From positions 1 through 64,000 of the forward strand of contig CALWBQ010000031.1 of NCBI GenBank assembly GCA_944376125.1: a stretch of 64,000 nt of DNA, read 5' to 3'. This stretch comes from an uncultured Lachnospiraceae bacterium. GTDB taxonomy: Bacteria > Bacillota > Clostridia > Lachnospirales > Lachnospiraceae. A program made the translations under genes and the position numbers. The notes beneath the pieces were generated by a model. That model searched no databases. It worked only from the letters and a program-made list of their open reading frames with translations, and was not told the origin of the DNA. Within the stretch, counting starts at the first letter, position 1; each line of letters begins with the position of its first letter. Positions 61,947 to 64,000 of the stretch are shown here, piece after piece.

Positions 61947-62750
61947 ATGAAAGAACGATTAGACGTATTATTAGTAAAACGGAATCTGGCAGAGTCCAGG
62001 GAAAAGGCGAAGGCGATTATTATGTCGGGAATCGTCTACGTAGATGGCCAGAAGGAGGACAAAGCTGGAAGCACCTTTGATGACACAGCGTCTGTTGAGG
62101 TGAGAGGGGCGGCTCTGAAATATGTCAGCAGGGGCGGCCTGAAGCTGGAAAAGGCTATGACTCATTTTGGCTTGGATTTGACGGGAAAGGTGTGCATGGA
62201 TGTAGGATCCTCCACCGGAGGATTTACGGACTGCATGCTGCAGAATGGTGCAGTGAGAGTGTATGCTGTGGATGTAGGCCACGGACAGCTTGCCTGGAAG
62301 CTGAGAAATGATCCCAGGGTGGTGTGCATGGAGAGAACGAACATTCGCTACGTCACTAGGAATGAGATCGAGGAGCCCATTGATTTTGCTTCTATTGATG
62401 TCTCATTTATTTCTCTAACGAAAGTGCTTGGACCTGTGAAGGCTCTTTTGGCTGACAGAGGGCAGGTGGTCTGCCTGATTAAGCCCCAATTTGAAGCAGG
62501 CCGGGAAAAGGTAGGGAAAAAGGGTGTGGTTCGGGATAAGAAGGTTCATCTGGAGGTGATCCAGATGGTGATGGGATTTGCATCTGGGATTGGGTTCCAG
62601 CTGCTGAATCTGGACTATTCCCCGATCCGGGGGCCGGAGGGAAATATCGAGTACCTTTTATATCTTCAGAACTGCGCAGACGGCGGGGAGACTTCTGAGA
62701 GCAGTATCGATCCAGCTGCTGTTGTGGAGCAGTCCCACGAGAATTTATAG
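61947..62750 (+). CDS. tlyA: TlyA family rRNA methyltransferase/hemolysin-like protein
   Basis: A 267-residue protein with an N-terminal S4 RNA-binding domain (RLDVLLVKRNLAESREKAKAII, residues 3-60 region) and an FtsJ-like SAM methyltransferase domain (DVGSSTGGFTDCML near 85; KPQFEAGR near 187). TlyA in mycobacteria 2'-O-methylates 16S and 23S rRNA; the family is also labelled hemolysin A, without a firm basis here. ATG 61947 follows AAGGAAC. Confidence 0.93.
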   Translation: MKERLDVLLVKRNLAESREKAKAIIMSGIVYVDGQKEDKAGSTFDDTASVEVRGAALKYVSRGGLKLEKAMTHFGLDLTGKVCMDVGSSTGGFTDCMLQNGAVRVYAVDVGHGQLAWKLRNDPRVVCMERTNIRYVTRNEIEEPIDFASIDVSFISLTKVLGPVKALLADRGQVVCLIKPQFEAGREKVGKKGVVRDKKVHLEVIQMVMGFASGIGFQLLNLDYSPIRGPEGNIEYLLYLQNCADGGETSESSIDPAAVVEQSHENL

Positions 62751-62777
62751 GAGCAGAAGGGAAAAGCCAGAGGACAG

Positions 62778-63620
62778 ATGAAGAACTTTTACATTATAGC
62801 AAACAGCGGTAAAGAAGAAGCAAAAAAAACCGTGGAGGTGGTGGAAAGCTATCTGAGAAGCCACGGTGCCTTCTGCCGTATTGAACAGCGGGAGAGTCGG
62901 GACGGCGCCGCCGGGTGCGGGAGCTGCCGCGAGGTGCCGGAGGACACAGACTGTATTATCACTATAGGAGGGGACGGCACCCTGATCCAGGCAGCCAGGG
63001 GATTTTCTCACAGGGGAATACCGCTGGTAGGAATTAACCGCGGCCATTTGGGATACCTGACACAAGTCAGCAGGGATGAAGATATCCGGGAAATGGCAAA
63101 TGCACTTCTGGCTGATCAGTACCAGATTGAGGAGAGGATGATGCTGGATGGCCGGATCATTCGGGAGGGAAAAGAAATAGTCAATGATATTGCCCTCAAT
63201 GAGATCGTCCTGACTCACAGAGATGTTATTCGGGTACTGCGCTTTGGTGTTTATGTAAACAGCGAATTTCTAAATGAATATACAGCCGATGGCCTGATCG
63301 CTGCCACGCCCACCGGCTCTACGGCCTACAATCTGTCGGCGGGCGGTCCCATTGTGGCTCCCAATGCAAGCATGACTGTGCTGACGCCCATCTGTTCCCA
63401 TGCACTGAATGCCAGGAGCATTGTGCTGTCGGCTGACGATGAGATCTGCATCGAAGTTCGGGAGGGCAGTCAGGCCGCTGTTTTTGACGGTGACACGATT
63501 TTGGAACTGAGAAAAGGAGACCAGGTAATTATTACTAAGTCCCGCAGAGTGACTCGGCTGATTAGACTGCGACAGGTCTCATTTCTGGAAAATTTAAGCA
63601 ATAAATTGGCAGGCGTATAG
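62778..63620 (+). CDS. nadK: NAD kinase
   Basis: A 280-residue enzyme that phosphorylates NAD to NADP. The catalytic GGDGT is at residues 64-68; NEIVLTH, the TPTGSTAYNLSAGGPIV signature near 178 and VFDGD near 237 are intact. Between tlyA and argR, as usual in Clostridia. ATG 62778 follows AGAGGA. Confidence 0.97.
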   Translation: MKNFYIIANSGKEEAKKTVEVVESYLRSHGAFCRIEQRESRDGAAGCGSCREVPEDTDCIITIGGDGTLIQAARGFSHRGIPLVGINRGHLGYLTQVSRDEDIREMANALLADQYQIEERMMLDGRIIREGKEIVNDIALNEIVLTHRDVIRVLRFGVYVNSEFLNEYTADGLIAATPTGSTAYNLSAGGPIVAPNASMTVLTPICSHALNARSIVLSADDEICIEVREGSQAAVFDGDTILELRKGDQVIITKSRRVTRLIRLRQVSFLENLSNKLAGV

Positions 63621-63639
63621 ACGGCTAAGGAGGAAATGG

Positions 63640-64000
63640 ATGAAAGTAGAGAGACACAGCAAGATCGTAGAGCTGATCGGAAAATATGAGATTGAGACTC
63701 AGGAGGAGCTGGCAGAGTACCTGATGAAGGAGGGGTTTAATGTAACCCAGGCGACGGTTTCCAGGGATATTCGGGAGCTGAAACTGACGAAGGTTCAGTC
63801 GGAGAGCGGAAAACAGCGCTATATGGTCTTAAAGCCCCAGGGAACCTTCAGCGACAAATACATTCGGATCCTCAGAGACGGCTATGCCAGTATGGATATG
63901 GCACAGAATATTTTGGTTATCAAAACGGTGTCCGGGATGGCGATGGCGGTGGCGGCAGCTCTGGATGCTATCCATTTCCATGAGATCGTCGGCTGTATAG
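63640..64000 (+). CDS. argR: Arginine repressor ArgR/AhrC (partial, runs off the window)
   Basis: The first 120 residues are present; the family has about 150, so the last third of the arginine-binding domain is outside. The winged helix-turn-helix covers residues 1-70 (TQEELAEYLMKEGFNVTQATVSRDIRELKL in two parts). ATG 63640 follows AAGGAGG; an ATG at 63636 is out of frame. It should repress the arg genes at 33.5 kb when arginine is bound, and activate catabolic genes elsewhere. recN is the usual next gene. Confidence 0.95.
   Translation, partial: MKVERHSKIVELIGKYEIETQEELAEYLMKEGFNVTQATVSRDIRELKLTKVQSESGKQRYMVLKPQGTFSDKYIRILRDGYASMDMAQNILVIKTVSGMAMAVAAALDAIHFHEIVGCI

Noticed and set aside
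61947..62750. TlyA as a true hemolysin
   Set aside because: The S4 plus FtsJ-like methyltransferase layout and the housekeeping operon point to rRNA methylation; the hemolysin name is historical.

Overview
The window comes from a low-to-mid GC, endospore-forming member of the Clostridia, most likely a gut Lachnospiraceae. Evidence for this is the complete spoIIIAA-AH operon, the order nusB-xseA-xseB-ispA-dxs-tlyA-nadK-argR, a T-box in front of tyrS, strong AGGAGG ribosome binding sites and sigma-A promoters of TTGACA-17-TATAAT type. The genus assignment is an inference from gene order and protein character; no search was run. There is no rRNA, tRNA, CRISPR array or prophage. The only mobile DNA is a decayed IS1182-type transposase.

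Layout. 1-2.7 kb: Tyr T-box, tyrS and a secreted wall-binding-repeat protein. 2.7-11.7 kb: one long amino-sugar operon (lipoprotein binding protein, two permeases, DUF4127 protein, AGE-family epimerase, NagB-like and NagA-like enzymes, ROK regulator) behind a consensus promoter with an inverted repeat at its start point. 11.7-12.6 kb: IS remnant. 12.8-19.1 kb (minus strand): secreted repeat protein, Mn2+ riboswitch plus mntP, an Imm-5-like protein with a YacP/Rae1-type NYN ribonuclease, and a Na+/solute symporter with an AMP-forming acyl-CoA ligase. 19.5-29.9 kb: aminotransferase, ApbE, GtrA-YfhO-ArgH, a Crp/Fnr regulator, a patatin, and an ECF sigma/anti-sigma pair. 30-38.7 kb: alkylsulfatase-like hydrolase, Bax-inhibitor-1 protein, and argG divergent from argC-GNAT-argJ-argB-argD. 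38.9-43.1 kb: LacI regulator, FchA-FolD, TPP riboswitch plus thiT, small DMT protein. 43.2-51 kb: ComEA-like lipoprotein, response regulator, deacetylase, GNAT, rlmH, MATE, PhlG/phloretin-hydrolase-like protein, AEC carrier, S66 peptidase. 51.2-56.5 kb: spoIIIA operon. 56.6-64 kb: Asp23 protein and the nusB-to-argR operon, which runs off the end.

Most notable points. (1) The FolD at 40811-41653 has lost the lysine and glutamine needed for cyclohydrolase activity, and the gene directly upstream, overlapping it by 4 nt, encodes a separate FchA-type cyclohydrolase. This looks like a split of the usual bifunctional enzyme. (2) The amino-sugar operon lacks a recognisable sugar kinase and glycosidase, carries an uncharacterised DUF4127 protein, and its ROK protein has lost the kinase aspartate and the zinc cysteines. 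(3) The divergent argG and argC promoters carry matching ArgR-box-like palindromes at the same place over their -35 elements, and argR itself lies at the right edge. (4) A PhlG/phloretin-hydrolase-like C-C hydrolase sits beside two exporter-type genes. (5) The promoter of the Bax-inhibitor-1 gene appears to be built into the argG terminator hairpin.
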